DNA of 64,000 nucleotides. Origin: Urbifossiella sp046350095 (GTDB lineage: Bacteria; Planctomycetota; Planctomycetia; Gemmatales; Gemmataceae). Position numbers and translations under genes: made by a program. Below are positions 24,970 to 33,403 of this stretch, one piece after another. The DNA lies in NCBI GenBank assembly GCA_046350095.1, contig JAXMBA010000002.1:992001-1056000 (forward strand). Reading direction: 5' to 3'. The notes below the pieces were generated by a model. The model was given only the letters and a program-made list of their open reading frames with translations, was not told the origin of the DNA and ran no database searches. Every line of letters begins with the position of its first letter. The stretch's first letter is position 1.

Positions 24970-25091
24970 GCCGCCGCCCCCGCGGTTGAGCCGGACCGGC
25001 GGCCATGCTACCGGAGCCGGCACCGGCCCGCAAACGCTTTGACCCCGCCCGCGCGGCAGGGTACGCTCGCACCACCTCCCGGAGCTCTCCG

Positions 25092-26327
25092 ATGCGCCGC
25101 GTCGCCGTGCCCGCGCTGTTCCTCGCCGCCGCCACCGCCGCCGCCCAGGACTGGCCCGCCTTCCGCGGGGCGGACGGCTCCGGCACCAGCCCCAAGGCCG
25201 CGCCGCTGACGTGGAGCGCCACCAAGAACGTCGTCTGGAAGACCGAGTTGCCCGGCGCCGGCACGTCCACGCCGGTCGTCGTCGGCGACCGCGTCTTCGT
25301 CACCTGCTACTCGGGGTACGACGGCCGCGGCCCGAACCAGATCGGGTTGAAGCTCCACGTCGTCGCCCTCGACCGCGCCACCGGCAAGCTGCTGTGGACC
25401 CGCGACGTGGCGCCGAAGCTGCCCGAGCAGGAGAACATCCGCGACGGCCACGGCTACGCCTCCGCCACGCCCGCCGCCGACGCCACGCGGCTCTACACGT
25501 TCTTCGGCAAGTCCGGCGTCGTCGCCTTCGACCACGGCGGCAAGGAGTTGTGGCGCGCCGACGTCGGCTCGAACCTGAACGGCTGGGGCTCGGCGGCGTC
25601 GGTCGTACTCGCGGGCGGCAAGGTGGTCGTGAACGCGAGCGTCGAGAGCGACAGCCTCGTGGCGCTCGACCCGGCGACGGGCAAGGAGGGATGGCGGGTG
25701 CGGAACGTGAAGGAGTCGTGGAACACGCCGGTGCTCACGACGCACGCCGGCCGGCAGGAGCTGGTGCTGGCGTCGTTCGGCAAGTTGTTCGCGGTGGACC
25801 CGGCGAGCGGCCGCGAGCTGTGGAGCAGCGCCACCGACATCCCGTGGTACATGGTGCCGTCGGTGGTGGTGGGCGACGGCGTGGCGTACGCGCTGGGCGG
25901 CCGGCCGGGCGGCGGGCTGGCGGTGAAGCTCGGCGGCACCGGCGACGTGACGCGGACGCACCGCCTGTGGACGAGCAAGAAGGGGACGAACGTGCCGAGC
26001 CCGGTGCTGCACGAGGGGCACCTGTACTGGATGCACGACAACCAGGGGATGGCCTTCTGCGCCGACGCCAAGACGGGCCGCGTGGTGTACGAGGAGCGCG
26101 TCGGCCGCGGCGACGGCGTGTACGGCTCGCCGGTGCTCGCGGGCGGGCGCATCTACTACCCGGGCCGCAGCGGCACGATGTACGTGGTGGCGGCGAAGCC
26201 GGCGTTCGAGCTGCTGGCGTCGAACACGTTCGGCGAGCGCGGCGACTTCCTGTCGAGCCCCGCGGTGGCCGACGGCCGGCTGTACCTGCGGACGAACCGG
26301 TCCGTGTGCTGCGTCGGGGAGAAGTAG
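25092..26327 (+). CDS. Secreted PQQ-like beta-propeller protein
   Basis: 411 residues. The signal peptide (RRVAVPALFLAAATAAAQ) is followed by DWPAFRGADGSGTSP, the common opening of planctomycete PQQ-like (BamB-fold) proteins. Blades repeat the pattern VVALDRATGKLLWTRDV, LVALDPATGKEGWRV and LFAVDPASGRELWSS. No PQQ-binding catalytic residues are evident, so it is more likely a scaffold or sensor than a dehydrogenase. It is convergent with the WD40 gene, with a short hairpin between. Confidence 0.85.
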   Translation: MRRVAVPALFLAAATAAAQDWPAFRGADGSGTSPKAAPLTWSATKNVVWKTELPGAGTSTPVVVGDRVFVTCYSGYDGRGPNQIGLKLHVVALDRATGKLLWTRDVAPKLPEQENIRDGHGYASATPAADATRLYTFFGKSGVVAFDHGGKELWRADVGSNLNGWGSAASVVLAGGKVVVNASVESDSLVALDPATGKEGWRVRNVKESWNTPVLTTHAGRQELVLASFGKLFAVDPASGRELWSSATDIPWYMVPSVVVGDGVAYALGGRPGGGLAVKLGGTGDVTRTHRLWTSKKGTNVPSPVLHEGHLYWMHDNQGMAFCADAKTGRVVYEERVGRGDGVYGSPVLAGGRIYYPGRSGTMYVVAAKPAFELLASNTFGERGDFLSSPAVADGRLYLRTNRSVCCVGEK

Positions 26328-26329
26328 TG

Positions 26330-26345
26330 CCGCCGAGAGCGGCGG
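26330..26345. terminator. Short hairpin between convergent genes
   Basis: CCGCCG-AGAG-CGGCGG at 26330-26345 fills the 18-bp gap between the PQQ-like and WD40 genes. It is a likely weak bidirectional terminator. Confidence 0.45.
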
Positions 26346-27266
26346 TCACACGTCCACGTCCCACACCACCACCCGCCCGCGGTAGGACCCGGCGGCGGCG
26401 AGCATCCCGTCGGCGCTGACCGCCACCGACCGCAGCCGGCCGACGTCCCACGCGAACCGCTTCACCCGCACCCAGTTGTCGGCGTCCCACACGGTGACGG
26501 TGGCGTCGTTGCTGGTGGTGAACAGGTAGCGGCCCGACGGGTGGTACGCCGCCGCGGTGAAGTGCTTCCGCGAGTCGTTCTTCACCAGCACCGGCTTGCC
26601 GAGCCGGCGGGCGTCCCAGACCACTAGCGTGCCGTCGTGGTGCGCGACGACCTGCTTCCCGTCCGGCCGGTAACGCGGTCCACTGGTCGACCGAAACGGG
26701 CAGCTCGCAGCCCCGACGGGGTTGCCTGAATCGGCATCAAGGACAAGAAGCTGGATATCGGTGCCGTGGCCCGGGGACTCGGGGGTAGCGAAGAACGCGA
26801 CACGATCCCCAGCTGTAGACACCACCGGGCAACAATACGCCGTGTGGACGTCAACAAACCATCGCCGCTCCCACCCTCCTGTCGTTTTGTCCCAACAAAT
26901 GAGCCGCGACCGTGGGTGCCAGAATTGAGTCGTAACGAGCCGGCTTCCGTCCAACGAAGCGCTAAAGAAAGGGATGGGTTGGGGGCCATCGTCATCGTGC
27001 GGCCCGACCCCGAGTCGCATCCCGGTCGTCGGGTCGAACCGAGTTCTGCCGTCTGTGGTGACCGTTACCAGTTCCCCGCCCGGCTCGAACCCGACAACGA
27101 CGGTCCACCGGAATCCGTCCGGGCCGATGCGAACGGCTGTGTGGCCTCCCGACAAATCATGGATCACGACGCCACGTAGATACGCAGCACAGGCGAGCCG
27201 TTGGCTATCCGGCGAGAACGCCAGCGCCGTCACGTCCTTCACGTCGGCCGTGTCGAGTACGCGCAT
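26346..27266 (-). CDS. WD40-repeat protein
   Basis: 306 residues. Repeats with the D-V-x-x-L-A-F-S-P-D and W-D-x-D patterns are VKDVTALAFSPDSQRLACAA, AAYHPSGRYLFTTSNDATVTVWDA and RSVAVSADGMLAAAGSYRGRVVVWDVDV (first 20 residues considered). It appears to be one seven-bladed propeller with no signal peptide and no fused kinase. The middle third (about 26.7-27.2 kb) is visibly less GC-rich than neighbouring genes, possibly because of recent acquisition or relaxed codon bias. It probably serves in protein interactions. Confidence 0.8.
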   Translation of the reverse strand: MRVLDTADVKDVTALAFSPDSQRLACAAYLRGVVIHDLSGGHTAVRIGPDGFRWTVVVGFEPGGELVTVTTDGRTRFDPTTGMRLGVGPHDDDGPQPIPFFSASLDGSRLVTTQFWHPRSRLICWDKTTGGWERRWFVDVHTAYCCPVVSTAGDRVAFFATPESPGHGTDIQLLVLDADSGNPVGAASCPFRSTSGPRYRPDGKQVVAHHDGTLVVWDARRLGKPVLVKNDSRKHFTAAAYHPSGRYLFTTSNDATVTVWDADNWVRVKRFAWDVGRLRSVAVSADGMLAAAGSYRGRVVVWDVDV

Positions 27267-27516
27267 GCCGCCGTCGTAGCACGCCGGGGCTGCGGGTTCA
27301 ACGCCACACCCGCCCCGCGCCCAAACCCCGGCGCTTGCCCGGTCGTTCGGACCGAACCTCGTATTCCGGCCCGGTTGTCATTTTTTCCGACTTTGTTCTC
27401 GGAATCGTCCCGCGGCTCGTGTAATTTGGCGCTGTTGAAGCGTGGTTGCCCGCCCGGTATCCCCTCTCCCACCGGGCGGGTTGCTCGCAGCCGCCGGTCC
27501 CGTCGCCCCTGCGGAT

Positions 27517-27627
27517 CAGTTTCGAGTTCCAGGTTTCGAGTTTCGAGCTGTCGGTTCACCGTCCGGTGTTCCGCCGCGCGCTTACGGATTCTCGACTCGG
27601 AACTCGAACCTTGGAACTCGAAACTGG
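27517..27627. repeat. Imperfect inverted repeat of GAGTTTC-type heptads
   Basis: The left arm at about 27517-27547 (CAGTTTCGAGTTCCAGGTTT then CGAGTTTCGAG) pairs imperfectly with 27591-27627. Units of about 7 bp (TTTCGAG, TTCCAGG, TTTCGAG) recur. It lies in the 385-bp divergent gap between the WD40 gene and the small gene at 27652. The remainder of that gap shows nothing recognisable. Confidence 0.75.
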
Positions 27628-27651
27628 CCCCGCCCCTTCTGGAGGTTGACC

Positions 27652-27912
27652 ATGGCTCAGGCCGAACGCGACTCGCTGAAGGTGGACGTGCCCGTGGGAT
27701 TCCTGCTCGCGGAGCCGCAGGAACTGCTCGTGTCCGTGGATCGGCGGGACGCCGAGCCGCTGGCCATCCGGCTCCGGCTCATCCCGGCCGCCGACCGGCC
27801 CGACTTCGGCGCCGACCCGGTCCGCTCCGCCAACGACACCCCCGCCCCGACTCGCAGGCTCCACCGCCTCCGGGCCGTCGTCGACGACCACGACCTCGGC
27901 GGGAGCGACTGA
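27652..27912 (+). CDS. Small hypothetical protein
   Basis: 86 residues from ATG 27652 with a GGAGG ribosome site seven bases upstream. KVDVPVGFLLAEPQELLVSV and PLAIRLRLIPAADRPDF suggest a small beta-rich protein with a polar tail (VVDDHDLGGSD). There is no recognised domain. It is followed after 59 bp by the PRC-barrel gene in the same direction. Confidence 0.55.
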   Translation: MAQAERDSLKVDVPVGFLLAEPQELLVSVDRRDAEPLAIRLRLIPAADRPDFGADPVRSANDTPAPTRRLHRLRAVVDDHDLGGSD

Positions 27913-27971
27913 GCGGCACGCCGGATGCTCGGGTGCGGGGTGGTCGCCCGCAACCCGAGAGTGCTCGAATA

Positions 27972-28484
27972 ATGACCCGTAACCTGTTCCGCACGCTGGC
28001 CGCCACCCTCGCCGCGGCCGGTGTCGCGACCGCCCAGCCGCCCGCCCCCGCCGTCCAGCCCGTGCCCGTTCCGGCGCAGCCGGGCACGGCGGTCCAGCCG
28101 GCGCAGCCGGCGCAGCCCGCCGCGAACCTCGCGGCCTACCGGGCCAAGGACATCATCGGCACGAAGGTGGCCATCCAGAGCAACACCGCCGTCGGCACCG
28201 TGGACGACATCGTCTTCAGCGCCGGCGGCGACGTGGAGTACCTCATCGTCGCGGCCGCCGACGGCAAGCTGACGACCGTGCCGTGGGCCGCGGCCACGTT
28301 CAACCCGACGGCGCGGACGGCCGTGGTGGACATCCCGGTGCAGCGGTGGCAGATGATGCCCACGTACACCGTCCAGGCGTACCCGCAGTTCTTCACCCCG
28401 ACGTACCGGACCGAGGTGTACCGGGCCTACGGGCTGACCCCGGGCGAGTTCCGCCGCATCGAGCGCCGCATCGAGCGCCGGTAA
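27972..28484 (+). CDS. Secreted PRC-barrel-like protein
   Basis: 170 residues. A signal peptide (FRTLAATLAAAGVATAQ) is followed by a Pro/Ala/Gln linker with PAQ repeats and then a PRC-barrel-like domain: AKDIIGTKVAIQSNTAVGTV, DDIVFSAGGDVEYLIVAAADG, VPWAAATFN. The C-terminus is rich in Tyr/Arg and repeats RRIERRIERR. PRC barrels are small beta domains found in stress and envelope proteins; the role here is unknown. Confidence 0.75.
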   Translation: MTRNLFRTLAATLAAAGVATAQPPAPAVQPVPVPAQPGTAVQPAQPAQPAANLAAYRAKDIIGTKVAIQSNTAVGTVDDIVFSAGGDVEYLIVAAADGKLTTVPWAAATFNPTARTAVVDIPVQRWQMMPTYTVQAYPQFFTPTYRTEVYRAYGLTPGEFRRIERRIERR

Positions 28485-28569
28485 GGTGAGACTCCGACCG
28501 CTCGCGGCGGCGCGCCGCGGTGCGACGCCGCGGGCGGGTCGGGCGGGTGGAAAACGCGGGCCGTTCGGC

Positions 28570-28615
28570 TAGGATACTCTCATCGCGGGGCGGCTCCCAC
28601 CGGGGCCGCCCCGCG
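28570..28615 (+). promoter_or_regulatory. Possible promoter and leader hairpin of the glycine cleavage operon
   Basis: TAGGATACT at 28570-28578 is the only AT-containing -10-like element in the 178-bp leader. It is followed by an 11-bp hairpin (CGCGGGGCGGC at 28584-28594 with its complement at 28605-28615). I found no glycine-riboswitch core in this leader. No good -35 is seen. Confidence 0.3.
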
Positions 28616-28662
28616 CCGTTCCGCCGGCCCCCTCTCTCGCCGGCGGCGTGAGGGGTCCGCAC

Positions 28663-29742
28663 ATGTCCAACCGTCGCACCGCCCTCTACGACCGCCACGT
28701 CGCCCGGAAGGCCCGCGTGGTGCCGTTCGCCGGCTGGGACATGCCCGTCCAGTACGCCGGCATCGCCGCCGAGCACAAGGCGGTCCGCACCGCCGCCGGC
28801 CTCTTCGACGTGTCCCACATGGCCCGCCTCAGCTTCGGCGGCCCGGACGCGCTGGCGCTGCTCGAGAAGGTGTTCACCAACTCCGTCGCCACGATGAAGG
28901 ACGGCCAGGTCCGCTACGGGCTCGTGTGCAACGAGAGTGGCGGCATTCTGGACGACGTCCTGGTGTACCGCTGGCCCTACGGCTACGCCGCCGTGGTGAA
29001 CGCGTCCAACCGCGCAAAGATTCTCGCATGGTTGGAAGGGCACCGCGCAGGCCGGAACGTCGAAATCCGCGACCAGACCGACGACACGACGATGGTGGCG
29101 CTGCAAGGCCCGAAGTCGGTCGAACTCGTGGCCGGCTTGTTCGAGGCCGACGTGGCGGCGCTGAAGTACTACTTCGCCACGCCGACGCGCTACCGCGACA
29201 CCGGCTGCGTCGTGAGCCGCACCGGCTACACCGGCGAGGACGGCTTCGAGGTGATGGTGCCGAACGCCCTCGGCCCGACGCTGTGGGACGAACTGGTGGC
29301 CCGCGGCGCCGCCCCGTGCGGCCTCGGCGCCCGCGACACGCTCCGCCTCGAAGCCGCGATGCCGCTCTACGGCCACGAGCTGACCGAACAGACCGACCCC
29401 ATCCGCGCCGGCCTCGGCTGGGCGGTGAAGCTGGAGAAGGGCGACTTCGTCGGCCGCGACGCGCTGCGGAACGTGTCCGGCCCGGTGCGCGTCGGGCTCG
29501 AACTCGACGGCACCCGCGCCGCCCGCGAGGGGTGCGCGATCCTTGGCGCGGACGCGGCGCCGGTCGGCACCGTGACGAGCGGCAGCTTCGCCCCGTGGCT
29601 CGGCAAGTCGATCGCGATGGGCTACGTGCCGGCGGCGCTGGCCGCCCCCGGCACCCGGCTGCTGGTGGACGCCCGTGGCACCCACCTGCCGGCCGCCGTC
29701 GTCCCGCTCCCGTTCTACCGCCGCCCGAAGGAGTCCGCATGA
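28663..29742 (+). CDS. gcvT: Glycine cleavage system T protein (aminomethyltransferase)
   Basis: 359 residues, normal length. RKARVVPFAGWDMPVQYAGI opens the folate-binding fold, and FDVSHMARLSFGGPDAL and RTGYTGEDGFEVMVPN are family blocks. It transfers the methylene group from the aminomethyl-lipoyl H protein to tetrahydrofolate, releasing ammonia. The ATG at 28663 is preferred over an in-frame GTG at 28648 because the protein family starts here. The stop overlaps the gcvH start by four bases (ATGA), so the pair is translationally coupled. Confidence 0.96.
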   Translation: MSNRRTALYDRHVARKARVVPFAGWDMPVQYAGIAAEHKAVRTAAGLFDVSHMARLSFGGPDALALLEKVFTNSVATMKDGQVRYGLVCNESGGILDDVLVYRWPYGYAAVVNASNRAKILAWLEGHRAGRNVEIRDQTDDTTMVALQGPKSVELVAGLFEADVAALKYYFATPTRYRDTGCVVSRTGYTGEDGFEVMVPNALGPTLWDELVARGAAPCGLGARDTLRLEAAMPLYGHELTEQTDPIRAGLGWAVKLEKGDFVGRDALRNVSGPVRVGLELDGTRAAREGCAILGADAAPVGTVTSGSFAPWLGKSIAMGYVPAALAAPGTRLLVDARGTHLPAAVVPLPFYRRPKESA

Positions 29743-30158
29743 GCGCCGCGAACCCGACCGACCGCCGCTACACGACGAGCCACGAGTGGGCGAAGCCCGA
29801 GGGCGACCTCGTGGTTGTGGGAATCACCGCGTTCGCGGTCGAACAGCTGACGGAGCCGACGTTCCTGGAACTGCCGGCGGTGGGCAAGGAGCTGACGGCC
29901 GGCGCCGCGTTCGGCGTGATCGAGTCGGTGAAGAGCACGTCGGACGTGAACGCCCCGGTCGCCGGCGTGGTCGTGGAGCGGAACGAGGTGCTGCTGGACG
30001 ACAAGGCGAGCGGCCGCAGGGCCGACCTGAGCCCGGTGAACGACGACCCGTTCGGCCGCGGCTGGATGCTGAAGCTCCGCCCCGCCGCGGGCGGGACCCT
30101 GGACCACCTGCTGACGGCCGAGCAGTACGACGCCCAGCTCGCCGCCGAGGGGCACTAA
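29739..30158 (+). CDS. gcvH: Glycine cleavage system H protein
   Basis: 139 residues. RRYTTSHEWAKPEGDLVVVG is the family start, and ESVKSTSDVNAPVAG holds the lipoylated Lys65. FGRGWMLKL near the C-terminus is also conserved. It shuttles the aminomethyl intermediate between the P, T and L proteins. It overlaps gcvT by four bases. gcvPA follows after 180 bp that contain a long imperfect inverted repeat. Confidence 0.96.
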   Translation: MSAANPTDRRYTTSHEWAKPEGDLVVVGITAFAVEQLTEPTFLELPAVGKELTAGAAFGVIESVKSTSDVNAPVAGVVVERNEVLLDDKASGRRADLSPVNDDPFGRGWMLKLRPAAGGTLDHLLTAEQYDAQLAAEGH

Positions 30159-30168
30159 CTGGAGGATG

Positions 30169-30279
30169 CCCGGCGAGCCGAGCGGCGTGAGCCGCCGGGT
30201 GCGTTCGCGACGTCAGTCGCGTCGAACGTGGCCGATGTGGGTACGCACCCGGGGCCTGACGGCCCTCGGCTCGCCCGGG
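30169..30279. repeat. 38-bp imperfect inverted repeat between gcvH and gcvPA
   Basis: Arms of about 30169-30205 and 30242-30279: the outer CCCGGCGAGCCGAG pairs with CTCGGCTCGCCCGGG (one bulge), and the inner CCGGGTGCGT pairs perfectly, with a few mismatches between. The loop is about 36 bases. It is again intercistronic and co-directional, so it may tune the output of the P protein relative to H and T. Confidence 0.75.
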
Positions 30280-30338
30280 TGCTGCCGATCAAGGTCGCAG
30301 GCGCTGACCGAATCACCGTTCTGTTCCGGAGGCCGTTC

Positions 30339-31700
30339 GTGCCGTACCTGCTGAACACCGACGCCGACCGCGCCGCCATGCTGGCGAAGATCGGGGCGAC
30401 GTCGGTGGACGACCTGTTCGCCCCCATCCCGCCCGAGCTGCGCCTCAACCGCCCGCTCGACATCCCGGCCGCGCTCTGCGAGCAGGACCTCACCGCGCAC
30501 CTGCAGCGCCTCGCAGCGAAGAACCGGCCCGCCGGCGACCTCGTGTGCTTCCTCGGCGGCGGCGCCTACGACCACTTCGTGCCGGCCGTCGTGGACGCGG
30601 TCGCGGGTCGCAGCGAGTTCTACACCGCGTACACGCCGTACCAGGCCGAGGCCAGCCAGGGCACCCTGCAGGCGGTGTTCGAGTACCAGACGCTGATGTG
30701 CCAGCTCACCGGGCTGGAGGTCGCCAACGCGTCGCTGTACGAGGCCGGCTCGGCCGTCGCGGAAGCGGTGCTGATGGCGCTCGGCGCCACCGGCCGCACC
30801 GGCGAGGTGCTCGTCGCCGGGAGCGTCCACCCGCAGTACGTGCAGACGCTCCGCACGCTCACCGAGAACCTCCCGTGCCGCGTCCGCGTGCTCCCCACGC
30901 CGCACGGCTTCCTCGACCCCGACGACGTGGCGAAGGCCGTCACCGACTCCACGATCGCCGTCATCCTCCAGAGCCCGAACGTGTTCGGCTGCCTGGAGGA
31001 GAGCGCCGCCGTCGGCGCGGCCGCGAAGAAGGTCGGGGCCGTGTTCGTGTCCGTGTTCGACCCGGTGTCCGTCGGTTTGCTCCGCCGGCCGGGCGACGAC
31101 GGGGCCGACATCGCCGTCGCCGAAGGCCAGGGGCTCGGCGTGCCGCTCGGGTTCGGCGGGCCGTACCTCGGCATCCTGGCGTGCCGCGGCGAGAGCGAGT
31201 ACCTGCGCAAAATCCCCGGCCGGCTCGTCGGCCAGACCACCGACCGCAACGGCAAGCGCTGCTGGGTGCTGACGCTGCAGACGCGCGAGCAGCACATCCG
31301 CCGCGAGAAGGCGACGAGCAACATCTGCACGAACCAGGGGCTGCTCGCCCTCCGCGCGGCGGTCCACCTGACGGCGCTGGGGCCGAAGGGGCTGCGCGAG
31401 ACGGCCGAGCTGTGCCTGCGGAAGGCGCACTACGCCGCGGCCGAGCTGGCGAAGGTGGGCGGCGTTCGACTCGCGTTCGACCGGCCGTTCGTGAAGGAGT
31501 TCACGGTGCGTCTCGCCGCCGACGTGCCGGGGGTGCTGGCGGGCCTGCGCGGGGCCGGGTTCCTGGCCGGGCTGCCGCTCGGCGACTGGTTCCCCGACCT
31601 GCCCGACGCGGTAGCCGTGGCCGTGACCGAGAAGCGGACGAGGGCCGAGATCGACGCCCTCGCCGCGGCGCTGCGCGAGCAGCTGGCGAAGAGCGCCTGA
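30339..31700 (+). CDS. gcvPA: Glycine dehydrogenase (decarboxylating) subunit 1
   Basis: 453 residues. The split-P N-terminal subunit is recognised by YTPYQAEASQGTLQAVFEYQ, NASLYEAGSAVAEAVLMAL and FGGPYLGILACRGESEYLRK. The GTG at 30339 with a GGAGG ribosome site six bases upstream is chosen; VPYLLNTDADRAAML matches the family N-terminus, and the longer frame upstream reads through the repeat. It works with GcvPB as the PLP-dependent glycine decarboxylase. Two unrelated genes separate it from gcvPB. Confidence 0.95.
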   Translation: MPYLLNTDADRAAMLAKIGATSVDDLFAPIPPELRLNRPLDIPAALCEQDLTAHLQRLAAKNRPAGDLVCFLGGGAYDHFVPAVVDAVAGRSEFYTAYTPYQAEASQGTLQAVFEYQTLMCQLTGLEVANASLYEAGSAVAEAVLMALGATGRTGEVLVAGSVHPQYVQTLRTLTENLPCRVRVLPTPHGFLDPDDVAKAVTDSTIAVILQSPNVFGCLEESAAVGAAAKKVGAVFVSVFDPVSVGLLRRPGDDGADIAVAEGQGLGVPLGFGGPYLGILACRGESEYLRKIPGRLVGQTTDRNGKRCWVLTLQTREQHIRREKATSNICTNQGLLALRAAVHLTALGPKGLRETAELCLRKAHYAAAELAKVGGVRLAFDRPFVKEFTVRLAADVPGVLAGLRGAGFLAGLPLGDWFPDLPDAVAVAVTEKRTRAEIDALAAALREQLAKSA

Positions 31701-31720
31701 CCCGGAGGGGAGGAGAAGCG

Positions 31721-32521
31721 ATGCCGTCCCCGTTCCCCGGCATGGACCCGTGGCTGGAACGCCCCGCCGTGTTTCCCACGGTCCACGGAAGTATGGTGAC
31801 CTACGCCCAGGAGGCTCTCAACCGCGTCCTCCCGCCGGGCTACCTGGCGACGACCGACAACCGGGTGTACGTCGATCCCGAAGCCCGGCGGGTGCCGGAC
31901 GTCGGGGTCTTCGGCCCGGACGCCGCCCCACCCGGCGGCGCGGCCACGGCGGTGCTGTCGCGGTACGGGTTGCTCGCGGCCGGGACCGATCCCCGGTCCG
32001 ACCCGGTCGAGGAGGCGTACCTGGAAATCCTTTCCGGGGACGACGACCGGCTGGTGACCGTGATCGAGGTGCTCAGCCCGACGAACAAGAAGCCGGGCGA
32101 AGAGGGTCAGGCGTCGTACCGGCACAAGCAGGAGGAGTGCCGGGCCGGCGGGGTGAATCTGGTCGAGATCGACCTCCTCCGCGGTGGGGCGCACACCACG
32201 GCCGTCCCGGAAGCCCGGCTGCGGGGGCTGACCGGCGGCGCCTACGACTACCACGTCTGCGTGACCGTCGCCGGGGTGCCGCGGGAGTTCTACGTCGCCC
32301 CGGTCCGCCTCGCCGACCGGCTCCCGACGGTCGGTGTCCCCCTCGACCCCGGTGTGGAGCCGGTGCCGCTGGACCTCCAGGCGGTGTTCGACCGGTGCTA
32401 CGACGCCGGTCGGTACGCCCAGCTGGCGAAGTACGGCCGCCGCGACCCCGACCCGCCGCTGACACCGGAGCAGAAGGCGTGGGCCGACGCGATCCTGAAG
32501 GAGAAGGGGCTGCTGCCGTGA
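31721..32521 (+). CDS. DUF4058 family protein
   Basis: 266 residues. MPSPFPGMDPWLERPAVFPT is the invariant DUF4058 opening (SPFPGMDPYLE-type). VTVIEVLSPTNKKPGEEGQ, VNLVEIDLLRGG and YDYHVCVTVAG follow in the family order. The family is common in planctomycetes and cyanobacteria; the E-x-x-S-P-x-N-K and E-I-D-L-L-R motifs recall PD-(D/E)xK nuclease-like folds, but no function is established. It has a good GGAGG ribosome site and lies 20 bp after gcvPA, inside the glycine cleavage operon. Its stop overlaps the next gene's GTG. Confidence 0.9.
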   Translation: MPSPFPGMDPWLERPAVFPTVHGSMVTYAQEALNRVLPPGYLATTDNRVYVDPEARRVPDVGVFGPDAAPPGGAATAVLSRYGLLAAGTDPRSDPVEEAYLEILSGDDDRLVTVIEVLSPTNKKPGEEGQASYRHKQEECRAGGVNLVEIDLLRGGAHTTAVPEARLRGLTGGAYDYHVCVTVAGVPREFYVAPVRLADRLPTVGVPLDPGVEPVPLDLQAVFDRCYDAGRYAQLAKYGRRDPDPPLTPEQKAWADAILKEKGLLP

Positions 32522-33396
32522 CGGAGGAGGCGTTCATCCGAGCGGTCGTCGACCACCCGGGGCAGGACACCCCGCGGCTCGTCTACGCCGACTGGCTGGA
32601 CGACCACGCCGCGCCCGACCGCGCCGCCTTCCTCCGCGCCGAGGCCGCGTGGGCGGCGCCGTGGCGAACCGGCGTGCGGCCGGCGGAACCGGTGGAGTTA
32701 CAAGCGACGGTTGCGGAGCTCGATCCGTTGTGGGTGGCTCGCGTCAGCCGGCCGCCGCTCGGGGTGTGCTGCGAACACTTCTTGATGGAAGATGTCGGGC
32801 CGCCCGTTTCGCCCGAACAGCTGCACGCACTCGAGGCGGATATTGGGTTCACGCTCCCGGTCGAGTACGTGGCGTTCCTGCTGAACCACAACGGCGGCCG
32901 GCCGTACCCGAACGGCGCGTGGCCGCCGTCCACCTACGGGTCGCAGGACGTGATGCACGACTGGTTTTACCCCGTGGTCAAGCCCGCGACCGATGAGCCG
33001 GTAACTCTTACGACCTACCTCATGCGGCATCGGGTAACTCTCCAGACCCGCCTCGCGCGGTACCGGGCGACTGTGTTCGGCCCCGTGTTCGACGTTCACC
33101 CGAGCACCGGGGAGAACCTTCCGGGTGGGGCCGAGTGGTACCGCGGGTGCGTCCCGATCGGCTACTGCGAGCACCCGGATTTCGAGCGCGTGCTCTCCGT
33201 TGCCGGGTTGATCGGGCAGATCGACTGGATGGGAGGCCCGGTGGCGAGCTCGCACGGGGTGCCCACATTCCCGGAGTACCTCGCCGCCTACCGCGCCCTG
33301 GACACGCTCGACGAACCCGACGTGGCCCCGACCCGGCCGCCGGAAGACGTTATCCTCCCGCCGCCCACGCCCGCCGACTCCGACATTCCCTGGTGA
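32518..33396 (+). CDS. TIGR02996-domain protein with a C-terminal SUKH (SMI1/KNR4) domain
   Basis: 292 residues from GTG 32518, which overlaps the DUF4058 stop (GTGA). Residues 1-45, EEAFIRAVVDHPGQDTPRLVYADWLDD then AAFLRAEAAWA, are the Gemmataceae TIGR02996 repeat-companion domain. From about residue 95, SPEQLHALEADIGFTLPVEYVAFLLNHNGG (described to the first 20) matches SUKH domains, which elsewhere include immunity proteins against polymorphic toxins. The tail is Pro rich. No toxin gene is adjacent. It lies between gcvPA and gcvPB. Confidence 0.85.
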   Translation: MTEEAFIRAVVDHPGQDTPRLVYADWLDDHAAPDRAAFLRAEAAWAAPWRTGVRPAEPVELQATVAELDPLWVARVSRPPLGVCCEHFLMEDVGPPVSPEQLHALEADIGFTLPVEYVAFLLNHNGGRPYPNGAWPPSTYGSQDVMHDWFYPVVKPATDEPVTLTTYLMRHRVTLQTRLARYRATVFGPVFDVHPSTGENLPGGAEWYRGCVPIGYCEHPDFERVLSVAGLIGQIDWMGGPVASSHGVPTFPEYLAAYRALDTLDEPDVAPTRPPEDVILPPPTPADSDIPW

Positions 33397-33403
33397 CCGA
33401 GAT

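Noticed and set aside
28485..28662. Glycine riboswitch ahead of the gcv operon
   Set aside because: I looked for the conserved purine-rich core and tandem arrangement and saw only a GC hairpin.
32518..33396. SUKH protein as part of a polymorphic toxin-immunity locus
   Set aside because: No toxin, secretion or Rhs-like gene is nearby; the domain alone is not enough.
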